A DNA stretch of 64,000 nucleotides from Streptomyces flavofungini (GTDB taxonomy: Bacteria > Actinomycetota > Actinomycetes > Streptomycetales > Streptomycetaceae), in contig NZ_BMVR01000006.1 in NCBI RefSeq assembly GCF_014650815.1, positions 425,912 through 489,911 on the forward strand, read 5' to 3'. The translations under genes were made by a program, and so were the position numbers. Below are positions 25,404-33,329 of this stretch, one piece after another. The stretch's first letter is position 1, and each line of letters opens with the position of its first letter. The notes under the pieces were generated by a model. That model saw only the letters and a list, made by a program, of their open reading frames with translations. It did not search any database and had not been told where the DNA came from.

Positions 25404-26636
25404 ATGCCCCTCACCCGTTTCGCCGTCGCGCCCAGCGGCTTCAAGGAGTCCCTGTCCGCCCAGTCCGTGGCGGAGGCCATCGCCGACGGGGTGCGGCGCG
25501 TCGTACCGGACGCGGAGGTCGACCTGATCCCGCTGGTCGACGGCGGCGAGGGCACCGCACAGGCGCTGGCCGCCGCTTCCGGGGGCCGCCTGGTGGCGCT
25601 GCCCGCGACGGGCCCCGTGGGCGAGCGCATCGGCACCCACTTCGCGCTCCTCGGCTCCGGCACCGCCGTCGTGGAGATGGCCGCGGCGGCGGGCCTCAGC
25701 CTGGTCCCGCGGGACCTGCGCGACCCGGGCGCCACCACCACGTACGGCGTGGGCGAGCTGATCCGCGCCGCCCTCGACACCGGCGCCCGCCGCATCCTGG
25801 TGGGCTGCGGCGACTCGGGCACCTCGGACGGGGGCGCCGGGGCGCTGCAGGCCCTGGGCGCCCGGCTCCTGGACGAGGACGGCTGGGAACTGCCGCACGG
25901 CGGCCGGGAGCTGATGCGGCTGCACCACATCGACACGACCGGCCTCGACCCGCGCCTCGCGCACACCGAGCTGCTCGTCGCCTGCAACCCGCACAACGTC
26001 CTGTGCGGCGAGCGCGGCGTGGCCCGCGTCTTCGGCCCGCAGAAGGGCGCGACACCCACACAGGTCGAGCAGTTGGCGGCGGGCCTGGAGCACTGGGCGT
26101 ACGTCCTGACCCGCGACCTGAACGTCGGCACCGACCTCTACGGCGGCATCGGCACCGGCGCCTCCGGCGGCCTCGGCGCCGGGCTCGCCGCCATCGGCGC
26201 CCAGCTCCTGCCCCGCTTCGACGTGCTCCTCGACCACCTGGACCTGGACGCCCGGCTGGCCCGCGCCGACCTGGTCGTCACCGCCGAGGGCGCCCTGGAC
26301 CACCAGACGCCGCGCGGCAAGGTCCCGGCCGAGGTGGCCCGGCGGGCCAAGCGGTTCGGGCGGCCGGTCCTGGTCCTCGCGGGCACCATCGGGGACGGGG
26401 CGCACGCGGTGCGGGAGCTGGGCGTGGACGCCTACAGCGCGATCCTGCCCGCCCCGGTGTCGCTCCCGGAGGCGCTGAGCCGGGGCGGCGAGTTCCTGAC
26501 GGACGCGACGGAACGCGCCCTGCGCATGATCGTCCTGGGGTCCCGGCTGCGGCGTCAGGCCGCGGTGGCGCCCGCGGCGGCGGTGTCGGTGCCGGTGCCG
26601 GTGTCCGGCACGCAACGCCCGTCCTCGGTGCGGTAG
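25404..26636 (+). CDS. Glycerate 2-kinase, GarK/GlxK family
   Basis: Phosphorylates D-glycerate with ATP in glyoxylate or tartronate breakdown. The 410-residue protein has the family start VAPSGFKESLSAQSVAEAI, the DGGEGTAQAL phosphate-binding turn, GDSGTSDGGAGALQALGA, and the C-terminal TAEGALDHQTPRGKVPAEVAR. AAGGAG eight bases before the ATG is a strong ribosome site. It is 45 bases after the transporter gene, so probably co-transcribed. The last 28 residues are an unusual Ala/Val/Pro tail overlapping antisense to the aminotransferase gene by 82 bases. Confidence 0.93.
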   Translation: MPLTRFAVAPSGFKESLSAQSVAEAIADGVRRVVPDAEVDLIPLVDGGEGTAQALAAASGGRLVALPATGPVGERIGTHFALLGSGTAVVEMAAAAGLSLVPRDLRDPGATTTYGVGELIRAALDTGARRILVGCGDSGTSDGGAGALQALGARLLDEDGWELPHGGRELMRLHHIDTTGLDPRLAHTELLVACNPHNVLCGERGVARVFGPQKGATPTQVEQLAAGLEHWAYVLTRDLNVGTDLYGGIGTGASGGLGAGLAAIGAQLLPRFDVLLDHLDLDARLARADLVVTAEGALDHQTPRGKVPAEVARRAKRFGRPVLVLAGTIGDGAHAVRELGVDAYSAILPAPVSLPEALSRGGEFLTDATERALRMIVLGSRLRRQAAVAPAAAVSVPVPVSGTQRPSSVR

Positions 26637-27997
26637 TTCCAGCGGGCGCCGTCGGTCACCAGCTCGCGGACGGCGCGCACGAAGCGCTCCACGTGCTCGT
26701 CGGGGGTGCCCGCGCCGAAGCTCACCCGGATCGCGTTCAGGGACCGCTCGCCGGGCGCGGCCTCCGGGGCGCCGCACTCGCCGGGCTCGTCGGGGGCGCC
26801 GCCGAGCAGGGTGCGCACGAGCGGGTGGGCGCAGAAGAGGCCGTCGCGGACCCCGATGCCGTACTCGGCGGACAGGGCGGCCGCGAAGTGCGAGCTGTTC
26901 CAGCCGTCCACGACGAACGAGATGACGCCCACGCGCGGCGCGTCGTCCCCGAACAGGGACAGCACCCGCACCTCCGGCACCGCCGCGAGCCCCGCGCGGA
27001 CCGTGTCGATCAGGTGCCGCTCCCGCTCCACGAGCGCGTCGAACCCGGCCTCGGTCAGGGCCTTGCAGGCGGAGGCGATGGAGTACGCGCCGATGACGTT
27101 GGGCGAACCGGCCTCGTGCCGGGCGGCGGTGTCGTGCCACTCGACGTCCACTCCCCCGTCGGCGCGCCGCGCGACCTTCCGCGAGGCGCCGCCACCGGCG
27201 AGGTACGGCTCGGCGCCCTGCAGCCAGTCGGCCCGCCCGGCGAGCACGCCGCAGCCGAAGGGCGCGTACAGCTTGTGCCCGGAGAAGGCGATCCAGTCGA
27301 CGTCCAACTCCCGTACGTCGACGGGGTGGTGGGGCGCGAGCTGGGCGGCGTCGAGGACGATGCGGGCGCCGTGCGCGTGCGCGGCGGCGGCCAGCTCGCG
27401 CACCGGCCACAGCTCACCGGTGACGTTCGAGGCGCCGGTGACGCACACCAGGGCGGGGCCGTAGGGGTCGCGGTCGGCGAGGGCGCGCTCCAGGGTGTGG
27501 ACGGCCTGCTGGGGGGTGCGCGGGGCGTCGAGGTAGGTGACGCGGGCGTCGCGCCAGGGCAGCAGGGACGCGTGGTGCTCGGTCTCGAACACGAACACCT
27601 GGCAGTCGGCGGGGAGCGCGGCGGCGAGCAGGTTCAGCGAGTCGGTGGTCGACCGCGTGAACACCACCTGGTCGCCTTCCCGGCAGCCCAGGAACTCGGC
27701 GACGGTCTTCCGCGCGTTCTCGAACAGGTCGGTCGACAGCTGCGACAGGTACCCGGCGCCGCGGTGCACGCTCCCGTAGTACGGCGCGTACGCGGCCACG
27801 TCGTCCCACACCCGCTGCAGGGCCGGGGCGCTGGCGGCGTAGTCGAGCGCGGCGTAGGTCACCTCGCCGCCGGTGACGAGGGGGACGGTGACGTCACGGC
27901 CGAGGACGGGGAGGGGGGCGGCACAGCAGGGGTCGGCGGAGTCGGTGGGCTCGGCGGACCGGGCGGCGGACGCGGTGGCAGCAGGGGTGGCAGACAT
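26555..27997 (-). CDS. Class V aminotransferase / cysteine desulfurase-like PLP enzyme
   Basis: PLP enzyme of 480 residues. Motifs: LDYAASAPALQRVWDDV at the N-terminus, TRSTTDSLNLLA, FETEHHASLLPWR (cofactor-stacking His), VLDAAQLAPHHPVD, and the Schiff-base Lys in IAFSGHKLYAPFG. It resembles SufS/IscS and isopenicillin-epimerase-like enzymes. Candidate catalytic cysteines near the C-terminus are in GLFCAHPL, a differing context from IscS, so desulfurase activity is not assured. A SAM-IV riboswitch and short leader precede it, tying it to methionine/sulfur metabolism. The ATG has GGGAG seven bases before it. It converges with and overlaps the glycerate kinase gene. Confidence 0.88.
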   Translation of the reverse strand: MSATPAATASAARSAEPTDSADPCCAAPLPVLGRDVTVPLVTGGEVTYAALDYAASAPALQRVWDDVAAYAPYYGSVHRGAGYLSQLSTDLFENARKTVAEFLGCREGDQVVFTRSTTDSLNLLAAALPADCQVFVFETEHHASLLPWRDARVTYLDAPRTPQQAVHTLERALADRDPYGPALVCVTGASNVTGELWPVRELAAAAHAHGARIVLDAAQLAPHHPVDVRELDVDWIAFSGHKLYAPFGCGVLAGRADWLQGAEPYLAGGGASRKVARRADGGVDVEWHDTAARHEAGSPNVIGAYSIASACKALTEAGFDALVERERHLIDTVRAGLAAVPEVRVLSLFGDDAPRVGVISFVVDGWNSSHFAAALSAEYGIGVRDGLFCAHPLVRTLLGGAPDEPGECGAPEAAPGERSLNAIRVSFGAGTPDEHVERFVRAVRELVTDGARWNYRTEDGRCVPDTGTGTDTAAAGATAA

Positions 27998-28078
27998 GGC
28001 GAACTCCCGTAAGAGGCAGGCGAGATCACTGGGCCGGACGTCGGTCGACGGCTCAGGAAAGGTGAAATGGGTACGCGG

Positions 28079-28097
28079 AAAAGGGGCGTTGACGCCC
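28079..28097 (-). terminator. Attenuator-like hairpin after the leader ORF
   Basis: On the minus strand GGGCG-TCAA-CGCCC is followed by CTTTT. The stem starts on the last base of the leader stop codon. With only five stem pairs it is weak, but the T run and placement between the riboswitch/leader and the aminotransferase gene suggest intrinsic attenuation. The rest of the leader to 27998 shows no second hairpin. Confidence 0.45.
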
Positions 28098-28117
28098 TAT
28101 CGCATTCGCTTGCTCAC
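28097..28117 (-). CDS. Six-codon leader ORF below the SAM-IV riboswitch
   Basis: GTG AGC AAG CGA ATG CGA TAG encodes MSKRMR. AAGGGAG stands eight bases before the GTG, a much better ribosome site than chance, and an attenuator-like hairpin begins at its stop codon. It contains two arginine codons of the rare CGA type and an internal methionine. The simplest reading is a translated leader whose occupancy by ribosomes links riboswitch state to downstream transcription. No such coupling is proven. Confidence 0.45.
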   Translation of the reverse strand: MSKRMR

Positions 28118-28129
28118 GAGACTGCTCCC

Positions 28130-28280
28130 TTGAGGACCAGGACCCCAGGGTTCAGAAGGGGTCCGCGCTTGCGGCGAACCTTGCTGTCCACCGCCTGGTC
28201 TTCACCCGGGGCACCCCGCCACGGACGGAGGGTTGCCGGACAGCGGGCCGGGGCCGTAGTCGCTGTCACTCATGACCTGC
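28130..28280 (-). promoter_or_regulatory. SAM-IV riboswitch
   Basis: Core at 28197-28277 read on the minus strand. It begins GGTCATGAGTGACAGCGAC, continues through GGCCCCGGCC, then GCTGTCCGGCAACCCTCC, GGCGGGGTGCCCCGGGTGA and closes with GACC pairing to the initial GGTC. This order of conserved blocks is the SAM-IV consensus known from actinobacteria, which binds S-adenosylmethionine. Downstream, GGACCCC (28165-28159) and GGGGTCC (28147-28141) form a further stem that ends just before the leader ribosome site. The switch controls the leader ORF and the class V aminotransferase gene, probably lowering expression when SAM is abundant. Confidence 0.88.
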
Positions 28281-28351
28281 GCAGCATCCTGCCACACGAT
28301 CTTGGGTGCGCAACACCGCAGTCCAGAATCCGGACTGCGACGTACACCACA

Positions 28352-28484
28352 CGCCCCGTAAGGGGCGCGGGGAGCTGCGCGACCGGCCACGAAAACGCCG
28401 CAGACGCGTCTGCTCAGTACTCGGCAGACGCGTCTGCGGCCGTTCGCGCGCCATGCGCGCGGTGCCCCGCGCCCCGTACGGGGC
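28352..28484. repeat. Long imperfect palindromic intergenic repeat
   Basis: The ends are inverted copies: CGCCCCGTAAGGGGCGCGGG at the left and CCCCGCGCCCCGTACGGGGC at the right. The centre has GCAGACGCGTCTGC twice (28400-28413 and 28424-28437). The right end touches the trpD stop codon (28485-28487), so it would be transcribed as a large hairpin at the end of trpD. The left unit (GGGGCGCGGGGAGCTGCGCGACC) is, from memory, a widespread Streptomyces repeat. Confidence 0.7.
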
Positions 28485-29549
28485 TCAGCTGTTGCTGGCC
28501 GCCACCCAGCGCGCCAGCGCGGCCTTCGCCGCGCCCGAGTCGATCGCCTCGGCCGCCTTCGCCATGCCCGCCCGGATCCGGTCCGCGAGGGGGCCCTCGC
28601 CCGGCTCCAGGGCGACCAGGGCCGCGGCCGCGTTGAGGAGCACCGCCTCCCGCACGGGCCCGCTCTCGCCGTCGAGGAGCCGCCGTGCGACCTCCGCGTT
28701 GTACGAGGCGTCGGCGCCCCGCAGCGCCTCGACCGGGACGAGGTCGACGCCGACGTCCCGCGGGTCGAAGGCCTCCTCGCGGACGCCCCCGTCCCGTACC
28801 ACCCAGACCCGCGACGTGGCCGTCGTGGTCAGCTCGTCGAGCCCGTCGTCGCCGCGGAAGACGAGCGCCGAGGAGCCGCGCTCGGCGAGGACACCGGCGA
28901 GGATCGGCGCCATCCGGGCGTCGGCGACACCGGTGGCCTGCGCCCGCACCTTCGCGGGGTTGGTCAGCGGACCGAGGAAGTTGAAGGTGGTCCGGATGCC
29001 GAGCTCGCGCCGCGCGGGCGCCACGTGCCGCAGCGCGGGGTGGAACTTCACCGCGAAGCAGAAGGTGATCCCGGCCTCCTCGGCGACCTCCCGCACCCGT
29101 CTCGGGGTGAGCTCCAGGTTGACGCCGAGCTTCTCCAGGACGTCGGAGGCGCCGCTCGCGGAGGACGCGGCGCGGTTGCCGTGCTTGACGACCTTCGCGC
29201 CGGTCCCGGCGACGACGATCGCCGACATGGTGGAGATGTTCACGGTCTTGGCGCCGTCGCCGCCGGTGCCGACGATGTCGACGCTCGGCCCGGGCACGTC
29301 GATGACGTGGGCGTGCTCGTACATCGTGCGGACCAGGCCGGAGATCTCCTCGACGGTCTCGCCCTTGGCGCGCAGCGCCACCGCGAAACCCGCGATCTGC
29401 GCGTCCGTGGCCTCGCCGCGCATGATGCGGTCCATGGCCCAGGCGGTGTCGTCGGCGCTCTGGTCGCGCCCGTCGAGCAGCCCGTTCAGTACGTCGGGCC
29501 AGGAACGGGCCGCCGCGGTGTCGCCTCCTGCGGGGGTCACAGCGCTCAT
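28485..29549 (-). CDS. trpD: Anthranilate phosphoribosyltransferase
   Basis: Joins anthranilate to PRPP in the second step of tryptophan synthesis. The 354-residue protein has all signature segments: VDIVGTGGDGAKTVNIST (PRPP diphosphate loop), VVKHGNRAASSASGASDVLE, the FCFAVKFHPALRH region, RRELGIRTTFNFLGPLTNP, and FRGDDGLDE (metal site). The ATG at 29549 has AGGAGCGG upstream. It is not next to other trp genes, as is usual in streptomycetes. It stands downstream of qcrB but a terminator (29629-29657) separates them. The gene ends at a palindromic repeat. Confidence 0.97.
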   Translation of the reverse strand: MSAVTPAGGDTAAARSWPDVLNGLLDGRDQSADDTAWAMDRIMRGEATDAQIAGFAVALRAKGETVEEISGLVRTMYEHAHVIDVPGPSVDIVGTGGDGAKTVNISTMSAIVVAGTGAKVVKHGNRAASSASGASDVLEKLGVNLELTPRRVREVAEEAGITFCFAVKFHPALRHVAPARRELGIRTTFNFLGPLTNPAKVRAQATGVADARMAPILAGVLAERGSSALVFRGDDGLDELTTTATSRVWVVRDGGVREEAFDPRDVGVDLVPVEALRGADASYNAEVARRLLDGESGPVREAVLLNAAAALVALEPGEGPLADRIRAGMAKAAEAIDSGAAKAALARWVAASNS

Positions 29550-29628
29550 GGCCGCTCCTGGGTTCGTAGACGATGGCACCCCGGCACAGGGGGTGACCAC
29601 CACCCTATCCAGCCCCGGGGACGGCAAA

Positions 29629-29657
29629 GAGCCCCGTCCATGCTCTGGACGGGGCTC
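29629..29657 (-). terminator. Rho-independent terminator of the qcr operon
   Basis: Perfect 12-pair stem GAGCCCCGTCCA / TGGACGGGGCTC with a 5-base loop, followed on the minus strand by CTTTGCC. It lies 46-74 bases past the qcrB stop and upstream of trpD. A smaller hairpin (AGCGC-CTCGAA-GCGCT) lies between it and qcrB. Confidence 0.85.
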
Positions 29658-29702
29658 CTGCCGTGGCGACCCTCGGGTCAGCGCCTCGAAGCGCTCAGGT
29701 GA

Positions 29703-31361
29703 TCAGTGGTGGCCGTGGCCGCTGGTGATCTCCTTGTACTCGTCGGCGGTGGGCTTCGGGATCTGGCTCTCCTCGCCGTACATGCCCTTGGAGAGCTTCG
29801 CCCGCAGCTTCTGCGAGCCCGTCACCTTGCGCTCGACGCCGTTCTCGTCGACCGTCGGGCCGATCTCGAGCGGCGCGTACTGCTCGTGCGCGGTGAGGGT
29901 GTGCAGCTGCTCCTTGTCGAGCGGCTGGTGCACCTCGATGAACTCACCGTGCGGCAGGCGCTTGATGATGCCGGACTCGCGTCCGTGCAGCACCTTGTCC
30001 TTGTCGCGCCGCTGCAGGCCCAGGCAGATCCGCTTGGTGACGATGAAGGCGATGACCGGTCCGACGAAGAAGAAGATCCGGACGAACCAGGTGATCGCGT
30101 TCAGCGACAGGTGGAAGTGCGTGGCCCACAGGTCGTTGCCACCACCGACCAGCATGATCATGTAGGCGGTGATCCAGGCGACGCCGAAGCCCGTGCGGGT
30201 CGGGGCGTTGCGCGGGCGGTCCAGGATGTGGTGCTCGCGCTTGTCCCCGGTGATCCAGGACTCGATGAACGGGTAGACCGCGAGCGCCACCAGGACCAGC
30301 GGGAAGATCGCCAGCGGGATCATCACGCCCAGGACCAGCGTGTGGCCCCAGATGTTGATCTCCCAGCCGGGCATCACTCGGATCAGACCCTCGGCGAAGC
30401 CCATGTACCAGTCGGGCTGGGCGCCGGTGGACACCTGGTCCGGCCGGTAGGGGCCGAGCGCCCAGATCGGGTTGATCGAGGCGATCGCCGCGATGGCCGC
30501 GATGACACCGAAGACCAGGAAGAAGAAGCCTCCGGCCTTGGCCATGTAGACCGGGAGCAGCGGCATGCCGACGACGTTCTTGTTGGTCTTGCCGGGGCCC
30601 GCGAACTGCGTGTGCTTGTGGTAGAAGACCAGGATCAGGTGCGCCACCACGAGGCCGAGCATGATGCCCGGCAGCAGCAGGATGTGGACCGAGTAGAACC
30701 GGGCCACGAAGTCGCCGCCGGGGAACTCGCCGCCGAACAGGAACATCGACAGGTACGTGCCGACGATCGGCACCGACAGGATGGCGCCCTGCATGAAGCG
30801 CACACCGGTACCCGACAACAGGTCGTCCGGGAGCGAGTAACCGGTGAAGCCGGTGAACATGCCGAGGACGAACAGCAGGAAGCCGAACAGCCAGTTGACC
30901 TCACGCGGCTTGCGGAACGCACCCGTGAAGAACACGCGCATCATGTGCACGAACATGCCGGCGAGGAAGATCAGCGCCGCCCAGTGGTGGATCTGCCGGA
31001 TCAGCAGACCACCGCGCACATCGAAGGAGATGTGCATGGTCGAGTTGAACGCCTCGGACATCAGCTGGCCCTGCAGGGGCACGTAGCTGCCGTGGTACTC
31101 CACCTCGTTCATCGACGGGTGGAAGAACAGCGTCAGATACACACCCGTGAGGATGATGATGATGAAGCTGTAGAGGCAGATCTCACCGAGCATGAAGGAC
31201 CAGTGGTCCGGGAAGATCTTGCGCATGTTGGCCTTGGCCAGGGAGTAGATCCCGAGGCGGCCGTCGGCCCAGTCGGCGACCCGCTCACCGGCGGGCGCTT
31301 TCTTGCGGCTGTCGGTCGGCGCGGCCGCGGTGGCCTCCGCCGTGGTGTTCTCGGTGCTCAT
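29703..31361 (-). CDS. qcrB: Menaquinol-cytochrome c reductase, cytochrome b subunit
   Basis: Core quinol-oxidising subunit of the actinobacterial bc1 complex that docks to cytochrome aa3 oxidase. The 552-residue protein has eight or so membrane helices. Heme ligands are in HHWAALIFLAGMFVHMM and YSVHILLLPGIMLGLVVAHL. The Qo motif is PDWYMGFAEG (PEWY in others; PDWY is usual in actinobacteria). The long C-terminal extension after residue 430 is typical of this phylum, ending in GHGHH. The start ATG overlaps the qcrA stop (ATGA), showing translational coupling within qcrC-qcrA-qcrB. Confidence 0.98.
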   Translation of the reverse strand: MSTENTTAEATAAAPTDSRKKAPAGERVADWADGRLGIYSLAKANMRKIFPDHWSFMLGEICLYSFIIIILTGVYLTLFFHPSMNEVEYHGSYVPLQGQLMSEAFNSTMHISFDVRGGLLIRQIHHWAALIFLAGMFVHMMRVFFTGAFRKPREVNWLFGFLLFVLGMFTGFTGYSLPDDLLSGTGVRFMQGAILSVPIVGTYLSMFLFGGEFPGGDFVARFYSVHILLLPGIMLGLVVAHLILVFYHKHTQFAGPGKTNKNVVGMPLLPVYMAKAGGFFFLVFGVIAAIAAIASINPIWALGPYRPDQVSTGAQPDWYMGFAEGLIRVMPGWEINIWGHTLVLGVMIPLAIFPLVLVALAVYPFIESWITGDKREHHILDRPRNAPTRTGFGVAWITAYMIMLVGGGNDLWATHFHLSLNAITWFVRIFFFVGPVIAFIVTKRICLGLQRRDKDKVLHGRESGIIKRLPHGEFIEVHQPLDKEQLHTLTAHEQYAPLEIGPTVDENGVERKVTGSQKLRAKLSKGMYGEESQIPKPTADEYKEITSGHGHH

Positions 31362-32419
31362 CCGCGCTCCCAGAAGGCAGGGCCGACGGGCTCTTCGAAG
31401 TCGCCGTGCGCCTCGAGGTAGCCCTCCTCGTTCACGCCGATCTTCAGCTGCGGAAGGGCGTGGCCGGCGGGGCCGAAGATGACTCGGGCGCCGTCGGAGA
31501 GGTCGAAGGTGGACTGGTGGCACGGGCAGAGGACGTGGTGCGTCTGCTGCTCGTACAGGGAGATCGGGCAGCCCACGTGGGTGCAGATCTTGGAGTACGC
31601 GACGACGCCCTCGTGCGACCACTCCAGCTCGCGCTTGTCCTTGATGTTGTCCGGCTGGATCCGGACGATCATCAGGGCGGCCTTGGCGATCTGGGTCTGG
31701 AAGTCGTGGTCGTGCTCCTCCAGGCCCTCGGGCTTGGCGAAGGTGAGCGAGCCGACCTGGACGTCCGAGGGGCGCAGCGGCTCGTTCGTGTTCATGTTCA
31801 CGAGCAGCTTGCCCTTGGACCACAGGGTGTGCCGCAGCTTGTCCTCCGGCAGCGGACCGAGGTCACGCAGCAGGACGACGCCGGAGAGCGGGACCAGGGT
31901 CAGCGCGCCGAACATCGTGTTGCGGATCAGCTTGCGCCGGCCGAGCTGCGACTCCTTGGCGCCCTGCGCGAAGTCGGCCAGGACCTTGGCCTTGACCTCG
32001 GGCTCGGCCTGGATCGCGTGCCGCTCGTCGGCGACCTCCACGTCGGACATCAGGGTGCGGGCCCAGTGGACCGCGCCCGCGCCGATGCAGAAGAGGGCGA
32101 GACCGAGGGTCATGCCCAGGGCGAAGTTGAGCGCGCTGATGTGGCCGATGGGCCAGATGTAGACGCTCTTGTCGACCGGGAAGGCCACGAACGAGGCGAT
32201 GAAGCCCACCGTCGACAGCATCGAGATGGTGAACAGCATCGCGACCGTGCGCTCGGAGCGCCGGGCGGCCTGCTCGTCGATGTCCTGGACGCGGTGCTCG
32301 TGGGGCGGGAGCCCCGGGTCCGCGAACGGGTCGGCGTCGTCGGCCACGGCTACCGCGCCATGGGCGGCGGATTCCTGCTCGCTGGGCAGGTTCTCTTCTG
32401 GATTCTCTTGGCTACTCAT
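31358..32419 (-). CDS. qcrA: Menaquinol-cytochrome c reductase, Rieske iron-sulfur subunit
   Basis: Carries electrons from menaquinol to the diheme cytochrome c subunit. The 353-residue protein has an acidic N-terminus, three membrane segments (about 75-180, as is usual in actinobacteria) and a C-terminal Rieske domain. The 2Fe-2S ligands are in CTHVGC and CPCHQSTF, with the disulfide cysteines included in the same motifs. The ATG at 32419 overlaps the qcrC stop, and its own stop overlaps the qcrB start. The cluster needs Fe-S assembly, for which the desulfurase fusion and the ErpA-like gene in this window are candidates. Confidence 0.98.
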   Translation of the reverse strand: MSSQENPEENLPSEQESAAHGAVAVADDADPFADPGLPPHEHRVQDIDEQAARRSERTVAMLFTISMLSTVGFIASFVAFPVDKSVYIWPIGHISALNFALGMTLGLALFCIGAGAVHWARTLMSDVEVADERHAIQAEPEVKAKVLADFAQGAKESQLGRRKLIRNTMFGALTLVPLSGVVLLRDLGPLPEDKLRHTLWSKGKLLVNMNTNEPLRPSDVQVGSLTFAKPEGLEEHDHDFQTQIAKAALMIVRIQPDNIKDKRELEWSHEGVVAYSKICTHVGCPISLYEQQTHHVLCPCHQSTFDLSDGARVIFGPAGHALPQLKIGVNEEGYLEAHGDFEEPVGPAFWERG

Positions 32420-33225
32420 GACTTCTTGGCCTTTGCGGTCCGGGCGGCGACCCACACGGCGACCGCGATCAGCGCGCCGAGGCCGAAGATCCAGGCGAAC
32501 AGGCCTTCACTGACCGGTCCGAGACCGCCCAGCTTGAGACCGCCGGGGCTCTCGGTCTTCTCACCGTTGACCGCGTCGAGGTACGCGATGATGTCCTTCT
32601 TGTTCTTCTCCGGCATCGTCGTGTCGGGGAAGGACGGCATGTTCTGCGGGCCCGTCTGCATGGCCTCGTAGACATGCTTGGGGCTGACGCCCTCCAGGCT
32701 CGGGGCGTACTTTCCGTGCGTCAACGCGCCACCTTCACCGGTGAAGTTGTGGCACTGGGCGCAGTTGGTGCGGAACAGTTCGCCGCCCTTGGCGATGTCG
32801 GCGCCTTCGGGGCTGACCTGCTTCTCGGTGGGGATGTTGGGTCCCGCGCCGAGCGAGGCGATGTACGCCGCCATCTGGTCGATCTGAGCCTGGCTGTAGA
32901 TGACCTTCTTCTTGGGCGCCTGGGCGCCCTGCTGCTGGAGCGGCATCCGGCCGGTGCCGACCTGGAAGTCGACAGCGGCGGCGCCCACGCCCACCAGGCT
33001 CGGGCCGTCGGAACTGCCCTGACCGCCGGTTCCGTGGCAGCTGGAGCAGCCCACGGCATAGAGCTTCTTGCCCTCGTCGATGGCGAGGGACTGAGCGGTT
33101 TCGTCGGCCTGCGCCTTGTCCGCCGGAGCGAACGCGGCGTACAGCCCCCCGGTGGCCGCCAGCGCGAGGAGTAGGACGACGACCGCCGCCAGCGGATGGC
33201 GTCGTCGTGCGGAGAGCTTTTTCAC
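32416..33225 (-). CDS. qcrC: Menaquinol-cytochrome c reductase, diheme cytochrome c subunit
   Basis: Membrane-anchored protein of 269 residues with two c-type heme sites, CSSCHG (about residue 60) and CAQCHN (about residue 155). It has a hydrophobic N-terminal segment and a C-terminal anchor helix (FAWIFGLGALIAVAVWVAA). In actinobacteria this subunit replaces soluble cytochrome c and passes electrons directly to the CuA centre of CtaC. The GTG start at 33225 begins MKKLSARRRHP. It is 104 bases downstream of ctaE and first of the qcrC-qcrA-qcrB set. Confidence 0.98.
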   Translation of the reverse strand: MKKLSARRRHPLAAVVVLLLALAATGGLYAAFAPADKAQADETAQSLAIDEGKKLYAVGCSSCHGTGGQGSSDGPSLVGVGAAAVDFQVGTGRMPLQQQGAQAPKKKVIYSQAQIDQMAAYIASLGAGPNIPTEKQVSPEGADIAKGGELFRTNCAQCHNFTGEGGALTHGKYAPSLEGVSPKHVYEAMQTGPQNMPSFPDTTMPEKNKKDIIAYLDAVNGEKTESPGGLKLGGLGPVSEGLFAWIFGLGALIAVAVWVAARTAKAKKS

Positions 33226-33329
33226 GGATTACCCCGGTGTCAGGATCTTCTGCGTCGATGCTTCTGGAATGTGTCGGTACGTCGGGTGCGTCGGGGCGGC
33301 CGAAGCGCAGCCGCGGTACCCGGTACCGA

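Noticed and set aside
24200..28012. A 1270-residue open frame on the plus strand
   Set aside because: It runs across the transporter, glycerate kinase and the antisense of the aminotransferase, with Arg/Gly/Pro-rich composition typical of a shadow frame in high-GC DNA.
29550..29628. Tryptophan attenuator leader upstream of trpD
   Set aside because: No short frame with tandem Trp codons and no alternative hairpins were seen between the qcr terminator and trpD.
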